A DNA stretch of 39,674 nt from G020353115 sp964389685 (GCA_964389685.1 CAYMFM010000033.1:1-39674); one strand, 5' to 3'; positions 16,549 through 25,702 are shown, counted from the first letter of the stretch. Program-made: numbers and translations. Notes: generated by a model not told the origin, from the sequence alone.

Positions 16549-16556
16549 TAAATTTG
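16549..16556 (+). promoter_or_regulatory. Bacteroidota -7 promoter motif (TAAATTTG)
   Basis: Perfect TAnnTTTG, 24 bases before the ATG of a 23-codon plus-strand frame; no TTTG at the expected -33 position. Confidence 0.35.
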
Positions 16557-16580
16557 TTTTTACCACAAAACAATTATAAC

Positions 16581-16652
16581 ATGAGTAAAAATACAAAAAT
16601 ATCACAGGCATTGATATATCTTATCCTGAAAATCCATCAAACCACAAGTTAA
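16581..16652 (+). CDS. 23-residue ORF, possibly a gene remnant
   Basis: ATG at 16581 opens a frame starting MSKNTKISQALIYLILKIHQ and ending three residues later at 16652. It has a well-placed -7 motif upstream and a strong stem-loop six bases downstream (16658-16680). This looks like a minimal transcription unit or the 5' stump of a gene whose body was lost, as with the nuclease remnant near 4.7 kb. I do not recognise the peptide. Confidence 0.25.
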   Translation: MSKNTKISQALIYLILKIHQTTS

Positions 16653-16657
16653 ATCCC

Positions 16658-16680
16658 TTAAGAGGCCTGCGGCCTCTTAA
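16658..16680 (+). terminator. Perfect 10-bp stem-loop
   Basis: TTAAGAGGCC-tgc-GGCCTCTTAA is a perfect hairpin following the 23-codon frame; a weak run of A and T follows after ACGGCC. It would act as a terminator in either direction. Confidence 0.5.
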
Positions 16681-16736
16681 ACGGCCTTTAAAAATTTTAT
16701 GTGCCAAAACAAGGCGAAGAAAATTCCGGGCTGACC

Positions 16737-16791
16737 CTGTGAAATAGGGACATTCCCGGACAAAGTTCCAATGCATAGCATTATTTCACAG
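16737..16791. repeat. Short palindromic element (right border copy)
   Basis: CTGTGAAAT (16737-16745) and ATTTCACAG (16783-16791) form a 9-bp inverted repeat. GCTGACC stands directly before it (16730-16736) and again one base after it (16793-16799), a possible target-site duplication. The arm region is nearly the same as in the element at 1936-1985. Confidence 0.55.
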
Positions 16792-16819
16792 AGCTGACCT
16801 TTCAAGCAACCTTGTTTGA

Positions 16820-16995
16820 GAGGCTGTATCATAAGCTCTTCATAAAATAGCACTACAAAAAACACGAAGTAGGCACTTCCATTGGAATGCCCTTGCAAAA
16901 GTTCACAGAGAAATAAAAATCAATCAGTTTGCATTTAGTGATCTTTGCACTCACCTTGCCTACTTCGCAGTTAACCATACTTTTGATACAGCCTC
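16820..16995. mobile_element. MITE-like element with 16-bp terminal inverted repeats
   Basis: GAGGCTGTATCATAAG (16820-16835) is matched in reverse complement by CTTTTGATACAGCCTC (16980-16995) with one difference. A second inverted pair lies inside: CGAAGTAGGCA (16865-16875) and TGCCTACTTCG (16957-16967), both perfect. The 176-base unit has no transposase frame. The ends resemble those of several DDE-type insertion sequences, so it is probably a non-autonomous derivative. I see no clean target-site duplication. Confidence 0.6.
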
Positions 16996-17051
16996 AAGTT
17001 TAGGTTGCGCATGCTTTTCGAGCCGTAGTTTTGTCATAAAATTTTTAGAAG

Positions 17052-17329
17052 CCTTGATTTTTTTTGCTTCGTTTTTTTTATCAAGGAAAAAAATGAAGTG
17101 GGGTTTGAAAGGGGCTATCCCCTTTTATAACACCTTGAGGATAACGGTCCATGGAAGGATTTCCCCTTGAAGATCAAAGCAGTTGGACCATCTTTTTGGA
17201 GGCGTTACCATCCCAGGGTTGCGCACGCTTATGCGTGCTTACCCTGGGATATTAGACTTCAACTCCTCCAGAGTTGTTACCGACTAACGATTTTATTACT
17301 CGTCGCCCCAGCTAAAGTGGAGCGACGAG
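17052..17329. repeat. Run of five stem-loops in gene-free DNA
   Basis: Within the gene-free 16574-17421 stretch I see CCTTGAT/ATCAAGG (17052-17086, T-rich loop) and AAAGGGG-ctat-CCCCTTT (17108-17125). There is a composite hairpin ATCCCAGGGT...CACGC-ttat-GCGTG...ACCCTGGGAT (17210-17250). CAACTC-ctcca-GAGTTG (17260-17276) and CTCGTCGC/GCGACGAG (17299-17329) follow. No open frame with coding character overlaps them. They may be decayed mobile palindromes or a structured RNA. Confidence 0.45.
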
Positions 17330-17421
17330 GGAACCTGTTTGGTTTTGGTTAATGTCCGTAACCGAATACCGAATTTCGAAACTGGCCTCGTAACCGATTA
17401 ACGAAAGACGAAATTTGATAT

Positions 17422-18600
17422 TCATTCCACATAAAGAACCAATCCTTTAAGGTATTCCCCTTCCGGATGGTATATGCTCACCGGGTGGTCAGCCGGTTGG
17501 GTTAGCTGGTGGAGTATCCTGATATTCCTTCCTGTATTCGCAGCAGCAGCAAAAACGCTTTTTCTGAAATTCTCTTTGCTCACAACCTGCGAGCAGGAAA
17601 AGGTAAACAGGATCCCGCCGGGTTGTATCTGTTGAAACGCAAGGCTGTTCAATCGCTTATACCCCTGAAGTGCATTATGCAGCACGTTCTGGTGTTTGGC
17701 AAACGCGGGAGGGTCAATGATGATCAGGTTGTACCTGTTATCCGCTTCTTTCAGGAATTCGAAGGCATCGGTACAGAATGTTTCATGACGTCCATCCTCT
17801 CCAAAATTGCGCCTTATGTTTTCATCAGCCAGTTCGATTGCCGGCTGTGAACTGTCAACGGTATGGACCGATTCTGCACCATTTTTCAATGCGTATGCTG
17901 AAAATCCCCCTGTATATCCGAAGGCATTCAACACCCGTCTCCCCCTGGAATAGCATCCCAGGAGGTTTCTGTTTTCTCTCTGATCGATGAAGAATCCTGT
18001 TTTCTGTCCACCTTCCGGATCCAATATAAAAGTCAGTCCATTTTCTAAAATCTCTTTTTCCCCGGGGGATCCCAAAAGGTATTTATCTTCCGGATTAAGA
18101 TCCGCTTTAAAGGGAAGGGTCAAGCTACTTTTATCAAAGATCCCGGAAAGCTTTGATCCCAATATCCGTTTTAACGAATTCACAATTTCCGGTAGTGCAA
18201 GGTATATGCCCACGGAATGAATTTGTGTAACCACCAGTCCATTGTAATAATCGATGATCAGCCCCGGTATGCCATCCCCTTCCCCATTGCAAAACCGGTA
18301 AGCATTTGTCTCCGGATTATCGGTCAAACCCAGCATATGCCGTATAGTATACGCCTGTTCAATTTTTTTATCCCAGAAACCCTGGTCTATCTCCGCCTGT
18401 TCGAAAGAGATCACCCTAACAGCGATGGAACCGATCTGGTAATGCCCGAGGGCCAGAAAATTGTCCTTGTTATCAAACACCCGGACCAGATCCCCCTCTT
18501 TGACCGGTCCCACGATCTTTTTAATCGCTCCGGAGAAGATCCAGGGATGCTTTCGGTAAATCGACTGATCTTTTCCTGATTTTAAAATAATGTTAGTCAT
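17422..18600 (-). CDS. Class I SAM-dependent rRNA methyltransferase, RlmI/RlmK type
   Basis: Starting at ATG 18600 (MTNIILKSGKDQSIYRKHPW, 392 residues) the protein has an N-terminal PUA domain (HPWIFSGAI, GDLVRVFD). A central EEHE-like part follows (NAYRFCNGEGDGIPGLIIDYY), then a Rossmann methyltransferase with RVLNAFGYTGGFS (motif I) and IIIDPPAF (motif IV). The family methylates cytosine C5 of large-subunit rRNA (RlmI makes m5C1962 in Escherichia coli); the exact base here is inferred. The start overlaps the exonuclease stop by eight bases (ATGACTAA), so the two are co-translated. A longer frame beginning 20 codons upstream is less likely because it lies fully in the neighbour. Confidence 0.85.
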   Translation of the reverse strand: MTNIILKSGKDQSIYRKHPWIFSGAIKKIVGPVKEGDLVRVFDNKDNFLALGHYQIGSIAVRVISFEQAEIDQGFWDKKIEQAYTIRHMLGLTDNPETNAYRFCNGEGDGIPGLIIDYYNGLVVTQIHSVGIYLALPEIVNSLKRILGSKLSGIFDKSSLTLPFKADLNPEDKYLLGSPGEKEILENGLTFILDPEGGQKTGFFIDQRENRNLLGCYSRGRRVLNAFGYTGGFSAYALKNGAESVHTVDSSQPAIELADENIRRNFGEDGRHETFCTDAFEFLKEADNRYNLIIIDPPAFAKHQNVLHNALQGYKRLNSLAFQQIQPGGILFTFSCSQVVSKENFRKSVFAAAANTGRNIRILHQLTQPADHPVSIYHPEGEYLKGLVLYVE

Positions 18601-19177
18601 CTTCATTTGCTGACAGGTTCTGATAGATCTCATGGCATGCCCATGCATCGGTGGCAGCATAGATTACCTGGGCATCTGACAGCCTGCTGTTTTCCCAGTT
18701 GGATAGTTGTTGTGATTTCGAGATCTTAATATTCAATACGATGGCAGCAATTCCCCGCAAACCATTGTTTTCAATTCCAAACTGACTGGCATAATCCTGA
18801 AGCTCGATGAATCCCCGGGGTTCAAAAGCAGCGAATTTTTGAAGTCCTTTAATGTCATCACGAATCGCCACTCCCACTTTAAGGATCTCCGGATCTTGCA
18901 GAATGTCAATGACTGGCAAAGGCAAACCTATCTGGTTGCATCGGATTAAATAGGCTCGCTCAGCAGTAGCCAGCTGTAACAGCGCCAACCTGTTTTTCCT
19001 GCCCTTTTTGAATGATGGTCTGGTCTCGGTATCAAAACCAAAGAGGCTGCAATTCATCATTTCCTGTATCACATTCCGTGGAACGCCACTGTTTCGATTC
19101 AGGACCATCACTTCACCCGTGAAACGACCGGGTTGTAACCGTTTCACCTCCTCTTTGGATATCGATTTTTGATACAT
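18593..19177 (-). CDS. 3'-5' exonuclease, DEDDy family (WRN/RNase D-like)
   Basis: This 194-residue single-domain protein shows the exonuclease motifs in order: FDTETRP (Exo I, Asp and Glu), VGVAIRDDIKGL (Exo II, Asp) and YAATDAWACHEIY (Exo III, Tyr and Asp). This makes it a DEDDy enzyme, acting on DNA or RNA 3' ends with two metal ions. It has no helicase or HRDC part, so it is the short stand-alone form frequent in Bacteroidota. It lies 47 bases after recQ and overlaps the rRNA methyltransferase gene by eight bases, which suggests a small operon; pairing with RecQ recalls the fused helicase-exonuclease of eukaryotic WRN. Confidence 0.88.
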   Translation of the reverse strand: MYQKSISKEEVKRLQPGRFTGEVMVLNRNSGVPRNVIQEMMNCSLFGFDTETRPSFKKGRKNRLALLQLATAERAYLIRCNQIGLPLPVIDILQDPEILKVGVAIRDDIKGLQKFAAFEPRGFIELQDYASQFGIENNGLRGIAAIVLNIKISKSQQLSNWENSRLSDAQVIYAATDAWACHEIYQNLSANEDD

Positions 19178-19224
19178 GGTTCAGGTGCATTCAATAGTTA
19201 CCGAAGATACGAAGAATATTCATG

Positions 19225-21129
19225 CTACCCTTTCCACCTCAGTTTGTTATCCTGCTGATAGAAGATGGTCCCGTTATCGAGCAGCCATTGAACGACGTTC
19301 AATATTTTGTCTTCCTTGTATTCAAGGCGGTCGACCAGTGCATCAAGCAAAAGAGGGGTTTCAGTCAAACATTCTTTTATATCACTCATCACACGGTCAA
19401 ACTCCGCTTTGCTTAAATCCTGTTCAACATTTCGGGTACAAACATCACACACTCCGCAGGTAGTGGTAATCGTTTCTCCGAAATAGTTCAGAAGGTATTG
19501 GCTCCGGCAGGTATCGGTCTGGGTAGCATACTGAACGATCTGATCCAGTTTTTTAACGAAGATATCCCTCCTTTTCCGGTAATTTTTCACCGAGATAAGC
19601 AGGTTTTTATTATCCAGTCGTTCTTCTGTAAAGATGATCAACGGAGTTTTTCGTTGCGGGATATACCGAATGATCTTCAGGTTATTCAATTTTTTCAGGA
19701 ATTGATACACAAGGTCAGGGTCAATGTTTGCTTTCCTGGAAAGGGAGGCTTCATCAATACTGACAAACTCGGTAAACAATCCGGTATATGATCGCAGGAG
19801 CAGCTTGATGAATCCATCAAACTGTACATTTGCCACCTGAAACTTATACAGGTCCTCGCGTTCCACTAAAAAATGGACTTTTGACGGATTATTGAGTTCC
19901 TCTGTCAGTTCAATATATCCTTCCCGTTCCAGGGCTTTTAACCCGTTAAAAGCCACCACCATGTGGAACTTATAGATCCTGCAAAACTCATTGATATTAA
20001 AATCATATACACCACGCTTCCCTCCCCCGACTGGGATTTGCAAAAAATTGCCCAATGCTTCATATATTCGTTTTATCTGTCCGATTTCAGGGAAACTATA
20101 GTCTACTCTTTTCGGAAGGTTATTTTTATCGGAATCACTAAACATGAGAACAGCATAGGCTTTTCTGTCATCCCGGCCTGCCCTTCCGGCTTCCTGGAAG
20201 TAAGCTTCCAGGGAATCCGGCGGATCATAATGAATGACAAACCGCACATCCGGTTTATCTATTCCCATCCCGAAAGCATTGGTAGCAACAATGATCCTTG
20301 TTTTTCCCTTGTTCCAGTCCTGATGCTTAAGTGTCCTGACTTTGTTAGTCAATCCGGCATGGTAAAAACTGGAGGAGACACTGTTTTCTTTTAAAAAGAG
20401 GGAGATTTCATGGGCTCTTTTCCTGGTTCTTACATAAATGATTCCGCTTCCCTTCACCTTTTTGACGGTTTTCAGCAGGTATTTCTGTTTATCCTCAACG
20501 TTTCGAACCAGGTACACCAGGTTCTTTCGTTCAAAACTGCTTCTCAGCACATTTTTCTCCCTGAACTTCAACTTCTCCTGGACATCATCCACAACGTCTG
20601 CTGTTGCTGTAGCGGTCAATGCCAGGAAAGGCACGTCCGGGAAGATTTCACGCAGTTCGGAAATTCTCAGATAGGATGGTCTGAAGTCGTAACCCCATTG
20701 GGAAATACAGTGCGATTCATCAACAGCCACGAGGTTTACATTCATTTCCCGAACCCGTATGCGGAACAGTTCGGAGCCCAATCTTTCGGGCGAAAGATAG
20801 AGAAACTTATAGTTGCCATAAATACAATTTTCAAGGGCGATATCAATCTCATCCCTTGTCATTCCGGAATAAATAGCTAACGCTTTTATTTCCAGTCTCC
20901 TTAACTTTTCAACCTGATCCTTCATCAGGGCGATCAACGGGGTTATCACCAGGCAAATGCCTTCTTTTGCAAGGCCGGGAACCTGAAAGGTTATCGATTT
21001 TCCACCTCCGGTAGGCATCAGGCCCAGGGTATCATGTCCGTTTGCGACAGATTTTATGATATCTTCCTGTATGGGCCTGAAATCGGAATATCCCCAATAC
21101 CGGGATAATATTTGCTGATAAATATTCAC
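19225..21129 (-). CDS. recQ: ATP-dependent DNA helicase RecQ
   Basis: The 634-residue protein has the full RecQ helicase core: motif 0 FRPIQEDII, Walker A MPTGGGKS (38-45), the DESH box VAVDESHCISQWGYDFRPSY, ALTATAT (motif III) and QEAGRAGRD (motif VI). The RecQ-C zinc region follows with CRSQYLLNYFGE and CGVCDVC. An HRDC domain is not seen, so this is the shorter of the forms found in this phylum. It unwinds DNA 3' to 5' in recombination and repair. It is divergent from guaB, with a 205-base gap that must hold both promoters. Confidence 0.93.
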   Translation of the reverse strand: MNIYQQILSRYWGYSDFRPIQEDIIKSVANGHDTLGLMPTGGGKSITFQVPGLAKEGICLVITPLIALMKDQVEKLRRLEIKALAIYSGMTRDEIDIALENCIYGNYKFLYLSPERLGSELFRIRVREMNVNLVAVDESHCISQWGYDFRPSYLRISELREIFPDVPFLALTATATADVVDDVQEKLKFREKNVLRSSFERKNLVYLVRNVEDKQKYLLKTVKKVKGSGIIYVRTRKRAHEISLFLKENSVSSSFYHAGLTNKVRTLKHQDWNKGKTRIIVATNAFGMGIDKPDVRFVIHYDPPDSLEAYFQEAGRAGRDDRKAYAVLMFSDSDKNNLPKRVDYSFPEIGQIKRIYEALGNFLQIPVGGGKRGVYDFNINEFCRIYKFHMVVAFNGLKALEREGYIELTEELNNPSKVHFLVEREDLYKFQVANVQFDGFIKLLLRSYTGLFTEFVSIDEASLSRKANIDPDLVYQFLKKLNNLKIIRYIPQRKTPLIIFTEERLDNKNLLISVKNYRKRRDIFVKKLDQIVQYATQTDTCRSQYLLNYFGETITTTCGVCDVCTRNVEQDLSKAEFDRVMSDIKECLTETPLLLDALVDRLEYKEDKILNVVQWLLDNGTIFYQQDNKLRWKG

Positions 21130-21334
21130 TGTCTGTATCCGGTTGCATTCTCATTCAATGCTGCGATTGAACCGCTATTTTGAATAGAGGTTACTGATCG
21201 AAACAGATCATTTTTGGATCCTTTGTTAATTCAATCCCCTGTGGTGTAGGATCGAGAAAAAAAAGGGGAAACCCGCTTCCCATCCACTATTTTTTCGTAA
21301 TTTGCGCCATCTAAATTTAACTAAAATATATCAA

Positions 21335-22804
21335 ATGTCGTTCCTTGCCGATAAAATAGTATCCGAGGGCCTCACGTTCGATGATGTACTTCTAATTCCT
21401 TCATATTCAGATGTTTTACCAAGAGATGTTGACGTCACCACCCAGTTTACGCGGAACATTTCATTGAACACACCTATTGTTTCTGCAGCGATGGATACGG
21501 TAACCGAAGCTTCCCTTGCGATAGCGATAGCCAGGGAAGGAGGTATCGGTGTTATCCACAAGAACATGAGTATTGATGAGCAGGCCAAACAGGTTAAGGG
21601 GGTTAAGCGTGCAGAAAGTGTCATGATTCATGATCCGATTACAATTGGTCAGGACGGAACAGTGGCTGATGCTTTAAAACTGATGCATGAATTTAAAATC
21701 GGGGGGATCCCGGTAGTGGATAATGATCACAGGCTGATTGGAATAGTCACCAACAGGGATCTTCGGTTTGAACAAAATCATGCGCGTCCCATTCATGAGA
21801 TCATGACGCATAAAAACCTGATCACGACAACCCAGAATACAGATCTTGCGCAGGCAGCGGAAATTCTTCAGAAGCATAAGATTGAGAAGCTTCCTGTCGT
21901 TGATGATAACAAAAAACTGATTGGTTTAATAACCGTCAAGGACATTACCAAGGCAAAAGATCGTCCCAATTCCTGTAAGGATACCAGGGGGAGATTGCGG
22001 GTTGCCGCTGCCATCGGGATAACATCTGATTCCATTACCAGGTTGGAAGCCCTTATCGCTGCTGATGTTGATGCGATCGTGATCGATACTGCACACGGTC
22101 ACACAGCCGGTATGCTGAAGTTGATGAAAGAGGTGAAGAAAAAATTTCCTGAGATCGATCTGGTGGTCGGGAATATCGGCACTGCAGAAGCAGCAAAGGC
22201 GCTGGTTGATGCAGGTGCGGATGCGGTTAAGGTGGGAGTTGGACCCGGCTCAATATGCACAACCCGGGTGATTGCCGGCGTGGGTATCCCACAGCTTTCC
22301 GCCATCTTCGATGTTGCACATGCCATAAAAGGATCGGGTGTTCCCATCATTGCAGATGGCGGAATTCGATACTCCGGAGATATCGTAAAAGCATTGGCTG
22401 CCGGTGCACATACCATCATGACCGGTTCACTGTTTGCCGGTGTTGAAGAATCACCGGGAGAAACCATCATCTACAATGGACGGAAATTTAAATCCTACCG
22501 CGGTATGGGATCCATTGAAGCCATGCAGCAGGGGTCCAAAGACCGGTATTTCCAGGATGTTGAAGATGACCTGAATAAACTTGTTCCCGAAGGGATTACC
22601 GCCCGGGTACCATACAAAGGGACTCTCGCTGAAGTGATCTTCCAAATGATCGGTGGGCTAAGAGCAGGTATGGGCTATTGCGGTGCGAAAAATTTGAAAC
22701 AACTTAGAGAAGCTAAGTTTGTCAGAATAACCCACTCCGGCAACCTTGAAAGCCATCCACACGATGTTACCATCACCCGGGAGGCACCCAATTACAGCAG
22801 ATAA
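21335..22804 (+). CDS. guaB: IMP dehydrogenase
   Basis: Start taken at ATG 21335 (MSFLADKIVSEGLTFDDVLL, 489 residues), the normal family start. It converts IMP to XMP, the committed step of guanine nucleotide synthesis. Visible parts are the barrel start (FDDVLLIPSYSDVLP), two CBS domains (MIHDPITIGQDGTVADAL and LITTTQNTDLAQAAEI), the catalytic loop GPGSICTTR with the cysteine near residue 307, and the flap region (YRGMGSIEAM). It leads a plus-strand run with the PpiC/SurA genes, an association common in this phylum although the functions differ. Confidence 0.96.
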   Translation: MSFLADKIVSEGLTFDDVLLIPSYSDVLPRDVDVTTQFTRNISLNTPIVSAAMDTVTEASLAIAIAREGGIGVIHKNMSIDEQAKQVKGVKRAESVMIHDPITIGQDGTVADALKLMHEFKIGGIPVVDNDHRLIGIVTNRDLRFEQNHARPIHEIMTHKNLITTTQNTDLAQAAEILQKHKIEKLPVVDDNKKLIGLITVKDITKAKDRPNSCKDTRGRLRVAAAIGITSDSITRLEALIAADVDAIVIDTAHGHTAGMLKLMKEVKKKFPEIDLVVGNIGTAEAAKALVDAGADAVKVGVGPGSICTTRVIAGVGIPQLSAIFDVAHAIKGSGVPIIADGGIRYSGDIVKALAAGAHTIMTGSLFAGVEESPGETIIYNGRKFKSYRGMGSIEAMQQGSKDRYFQDVEDDLNKLVPEGITARVPYKGTLAEVIFQMIGGLRAGMGYCGAKNLKQLREAKFVRITHSGNLESHPHDVTITREAPNYSR

Positions 22805-22848
22805 TAACCGGGAATGAATTCCGTTTAATGATTATAGATTTGATTGAG

Positions 22849-24825
22849 ATGAAACGATTACCATTTTTACCCTGGATGATCCTGTGCTTATCAATCACCC
22901 TCTTTGGACAAGAATTTAATGAGAAGATCGTGATGACCATCGGTGACCGCGAAATTACAACCGGTGAATTCGAACGGATATACAACAAGAACAATACCGG
23001 GGAAGGAATTCTAGATAAGAAAACGGTTGATGAGTACCTGGAACTTTTCATGAATTTCAAGCTAAAGGTAATTGAAGCAGAAAATCTTGGATTGGATACC
23101 ATGCCTTCATTCATCAAAGAGTTGAGTGGATATCGCAATCAACTGGCAAAACCTTATCTTACAGACAATGAAACGACAGAGAGGCTGATCCGGGAAGCCT
23201 ATGAAAGAATGGAAACCGAGGTGAGTGCCAGTCATATCCTGGTAAGGCTACCATCCAATCCCACACCGGAAGATACGCTCCAGGCATATCATAAAGCCAT
23301 GCGGATAATAGACCGGCTGGAACTGGGAGAATCCTTTGAAGCCATAGCTCGCGGAGCATCAGATGATCCCTCGGCAAAGACAAATGGAGGAAACCTGGGC
23401 TATTTTACCGCCTTCCGGATGATCTACCCGTTTGAAAGCGTTGTTTACAATACTGATGTCGGAGAGATCACCATGCCTGTCAGAACAAGTTTCGGTTATC
23501 ATATCATCAAGGTAAATGATAAAAGGCCCTCCAGAGGGGAGGTGAAAGTTGCACACATCATGGTAGCCACACCCAGGGGATCCGACGATGAACTCTTGAT
23601 AAAAGCCAGGGAAAAAATCGATATTATCTTCGAAAAGCTGAAACAGGGAAACCCCTTCGATTCCCTGGCACTGACCTATTCTGACGACCAGGGGTCAGCA
23701 AGAAATGGAGGCGAGTTACCCTGGTTTGGAACCGGCCGGATGGTTCCCGAGTTTGAAGAAGCAGCATTTAAGCTTCAACAACCGGGAGAACTGTCCAAAC
23801 CGGTTCAAACTTCGTATGGCTGGCACATTATCAAGCTGATCGAGAGGAAACCGCTGGATTCTTTCGAGGAGCTGAAACCGGAAATTAAGCAATGGATTGC
23901 CAGAGATACCCGATCGTTGATCGGAAGAGATGCGTTTATGGATAGATTGAAAAAAGAGTATGGCTTGAAATTATCCGGAAAGGCACTTGCCGAATTCTAT
24001 GATGAACTCGATCCTGCATTCCTTACAAACTTTGCCAATCCCGGGAAGGCAGTAAACCTGAATGACCCTCTCTTTTCCTTTGCAGGAGTTACATACAACC
24101 AAAGCGATTTTATGGACTATGTCAGGAAGTATCCCGGCAAGGTGCGTACATCGGATGTCAGGGAATACATCGATGAAATGTTTACACAATACAGTAACCA
24201 GGAACTGATGAACTACGAAGAAGCACACCTTGAGCAGAAGTACCCTGAATTCAAATACTTAATGCAGGAATACCACGACGGGATACTACTTTTTGAACTC
24301 ACGGATAAAATGGTATGGTCAAAAGCAATAAAAGATAGTATCGGTTTACAGGAGTTCTACAAGAATAACAAAAGCAATTATCTGTGGGAAGACCGTATCA
24401 ATGCCTCTATATACACCTGTAAAAATAGATCCAGACTGAAAGAGTTGTCCAAAATGCTCAAAAAAAGATCCAGGAAAGGTTATAGTGATGAAGATTTTCT
24501 GGCAAATTTCAATGGTGAGGATGAGCGCTATTTGCAAATTGAAAATGGGCTATTCAGTAAAGGGGATCATGAGATCATCGATTCCATCAAATGGCAAAAA
24601 GGGATGACAGATATTATACAGAAGAACGGACAGCCTGTTATAGTAGTAGTTCATGAGATAATCAAAAATCAACCAAAAACACTTGACGAAGCGAAGGGGA
24701 TAATAACATCGGATTACCAGAATTACCTCGAACAGGAATGGATAAAGGAACTCAGGGCAAAATACCCGGTCACGATCAATCGTGAAATAGTAAATGCCAT
24801 AAAGTTAAATCAACCTTCAAAATGA
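22849..24825 (+). CDS. Periplasmic peptidyl-prolyl isomerase with two parvulin domains
   Basis: Starting at ATG 22849 (MKRLPFLPWMILCLSITLFG, 658 residues) it has a signal peptide. A SurA-type N-terminal helical part follows (VMTIGDREITTGEFERIYN) and then two parvulin domains, beginning VSASHILVRLP and VKVAHIMVATP. Each has the GGNLGYF / GGELPWFG and SFGYHIIKV / SYGWHIIKL signatures. A long C-terminal part has no recognised domain. It probably chaperones outer-membrane or secreted proteins in the periplasm. The lipoprotein gene follows 16 bases later and SurA after that, forming a chaperone cluster. Confidence 0.88.
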   Translation: MKRLPFLPWMILCLSITLFGQEFNEKIVMTIGDREITTGEFERIYNKNNTGEGILDKKTVDEYLELFMNFKLKVIEAENLGLDTMPSFIKELSGYRNQLAKPYLTDNETTERLIREAYERMETEVSASHILVRLPSNPTPEDTLQAYHKAMRIIDRLELGESFEAIARGASDDPSAKTNGGNLGYFTAFRMIYPFESVVYNTDVGEITMPVRTSFGYHIIKVNDKRPSRGEVKVAHIMVATPRGSDDELLIKAREKIDIIFEKLKQGNPFDSLALTYSDDQGSARNGGELPWFGTGRMVPEFEEAAFKLQQPGELSKPVQTSYGWHIIKLIERKPLDSFEELKPEIKQWIARDTRSLIGRDAFMDRLKKEYGLKLSGKALAEFYDELDPAFLTNFANPGKAVNLNDPLFSFAGVTYNQSDFMDYVRKYPGKVRTSDVREYIDEMFTQYSNQELMNYEEAHLEQKYPEFKYLMQEYHDGILLFELTDKMVWSKAIKDSIGLQEFYKNNKSNYLWEDRINASIYTCKNRSRLKELSKMLKKRSRKGYSDEDFLANFNGEDERYLQIENGLFSKGDHEIIDSIKWQKGMTDIIQKNGQPVIVVVHEIIKNQPKTLDEAKGIITSDYQNYLEQEWIKELRAKYPVTINREIVNAIKLNQPSK

Positions 24826-24841
24826 TTAAAGGTTACATGAT

Positions 24842-25702
24842 ATGCAAGTGATGAAGCAAATGCTTACCATACTGTTCGTCCTGGTATTCTTCTCCTGTAC
24901 AAATTACGATAACAATGGCAGAGAAGAGCCTCTTGCCAAAGTAGGTGATAAATACCTTTACCATGCTGATCTTCCTGTGATGCTGACCAGTGGTTTGTCC
25001 AATGAAGATAGCTCCTCTATATCCGATAGTTATATTAAAAAATGGATCAGAAAACAGCTTTTACTTCAACGGGCAGAACTGAATATTTCTTCCGAACAAC
25101 AGAAGGAGATAAACAACCAATTGGAAGACACGCGGACTTCTCTGATCATTTATCAATACGAAAAACAGATGATCAATCAGAAATTAGACACGCTGGTTGA
25201 AGAGGATGAAATTCTAAACTATTATTCCGACAACATGTCTAATTTTGTCCTCGATGAGAACATCATTAAAGCACTATTTGTAAAAATTCCAATTGATGCC
25301 CCGAATATCTCACGGGTTAGAAACTGGTACCGCTCAGATCGAAGTGAAGACCTGACGGAACTGGAAAGTTATTGCTATCAGTTTGCTGAAAAATATGATG
25401 ATTTTGATGAAGATTGGATATCATTTGACAAGTTGCTAAAAGAATTGCCCGTTGCTGTGAATGATCAGGAGCGATTTCTCCGGTACAATACATACATTGA
25501 GAACGATGATTCACTCTATCATTATTTTGTCAATATCAGAGAATATCGCCTGAAAACTACCACTGCTCCTATTGAATATGTTGCCGATAACATCAAGTCA
25601 ATCATCCTGAACAACAGGAAAATTCAATTCCTTATCGATTTAGAGAACAGCATATTCAATGATGCACTGAATCGGGGAGAATTTGAGGTTTACAATTTCT
25701 AA
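24842..25702 (+). CDS. SurA/PpiC-like lipoprotein lacking a parvulin domain
   Basis: A 286-residue protein with a lipoprotein signal (LTILFVLVFFSC, lipidated Cys19). The following part, LAKVGDKYLYHADLPVM and later IKKWIRKQLLLQRAEL, has the layout of the SurA N-terminal chaperone region. I find no HILV...GY(H)II parvulin signature, so isomerase activity is not expected. It lies between two parvulin proteins with gaps of 16 and 11 bases and is likely their membrane-anchored partner in the outer-membrane protein pathway. Start could also be the ATG three codons downstream. Confidence 0.75.
   Translation: MQVMKQMLTILFVLVFFSCTNYDNNGREEPLAKVGDKYLYHADLPVMLTSGLSNEDSSSISDSYIKKWIRKQLLLQRAELNISSEQQKEINNQLEDTRTSLIIYQYEKQMINQKLDTLVEEDEILNYYSDNMSNFVLDENIIKALFVKIPIDAPNISRVRNWYRSDRSEDLTELESYCYQFAEKYDDFDEDWISFDKLLKELPVAVNDQERFLRYNTYIENDDSLYHYFVNIREYRLKTTTAPIEYVADNIKSIILNNRKIQFLIDLENSIFNDALNRGEFEVYNF

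Noticed and set aside
16472..16573. Longer N-terminus for the type IIG protein
   Set aside because: The 34 extra codons have no similarity to the family start, and MKYDILTLRKS is the typical N-terminus.
21130..21334. Possible purine riboswitch before guaB
   Set aside because: No conserved purine aptamer core can be recognised; only a small TGATC/GATCA hairpin is present.
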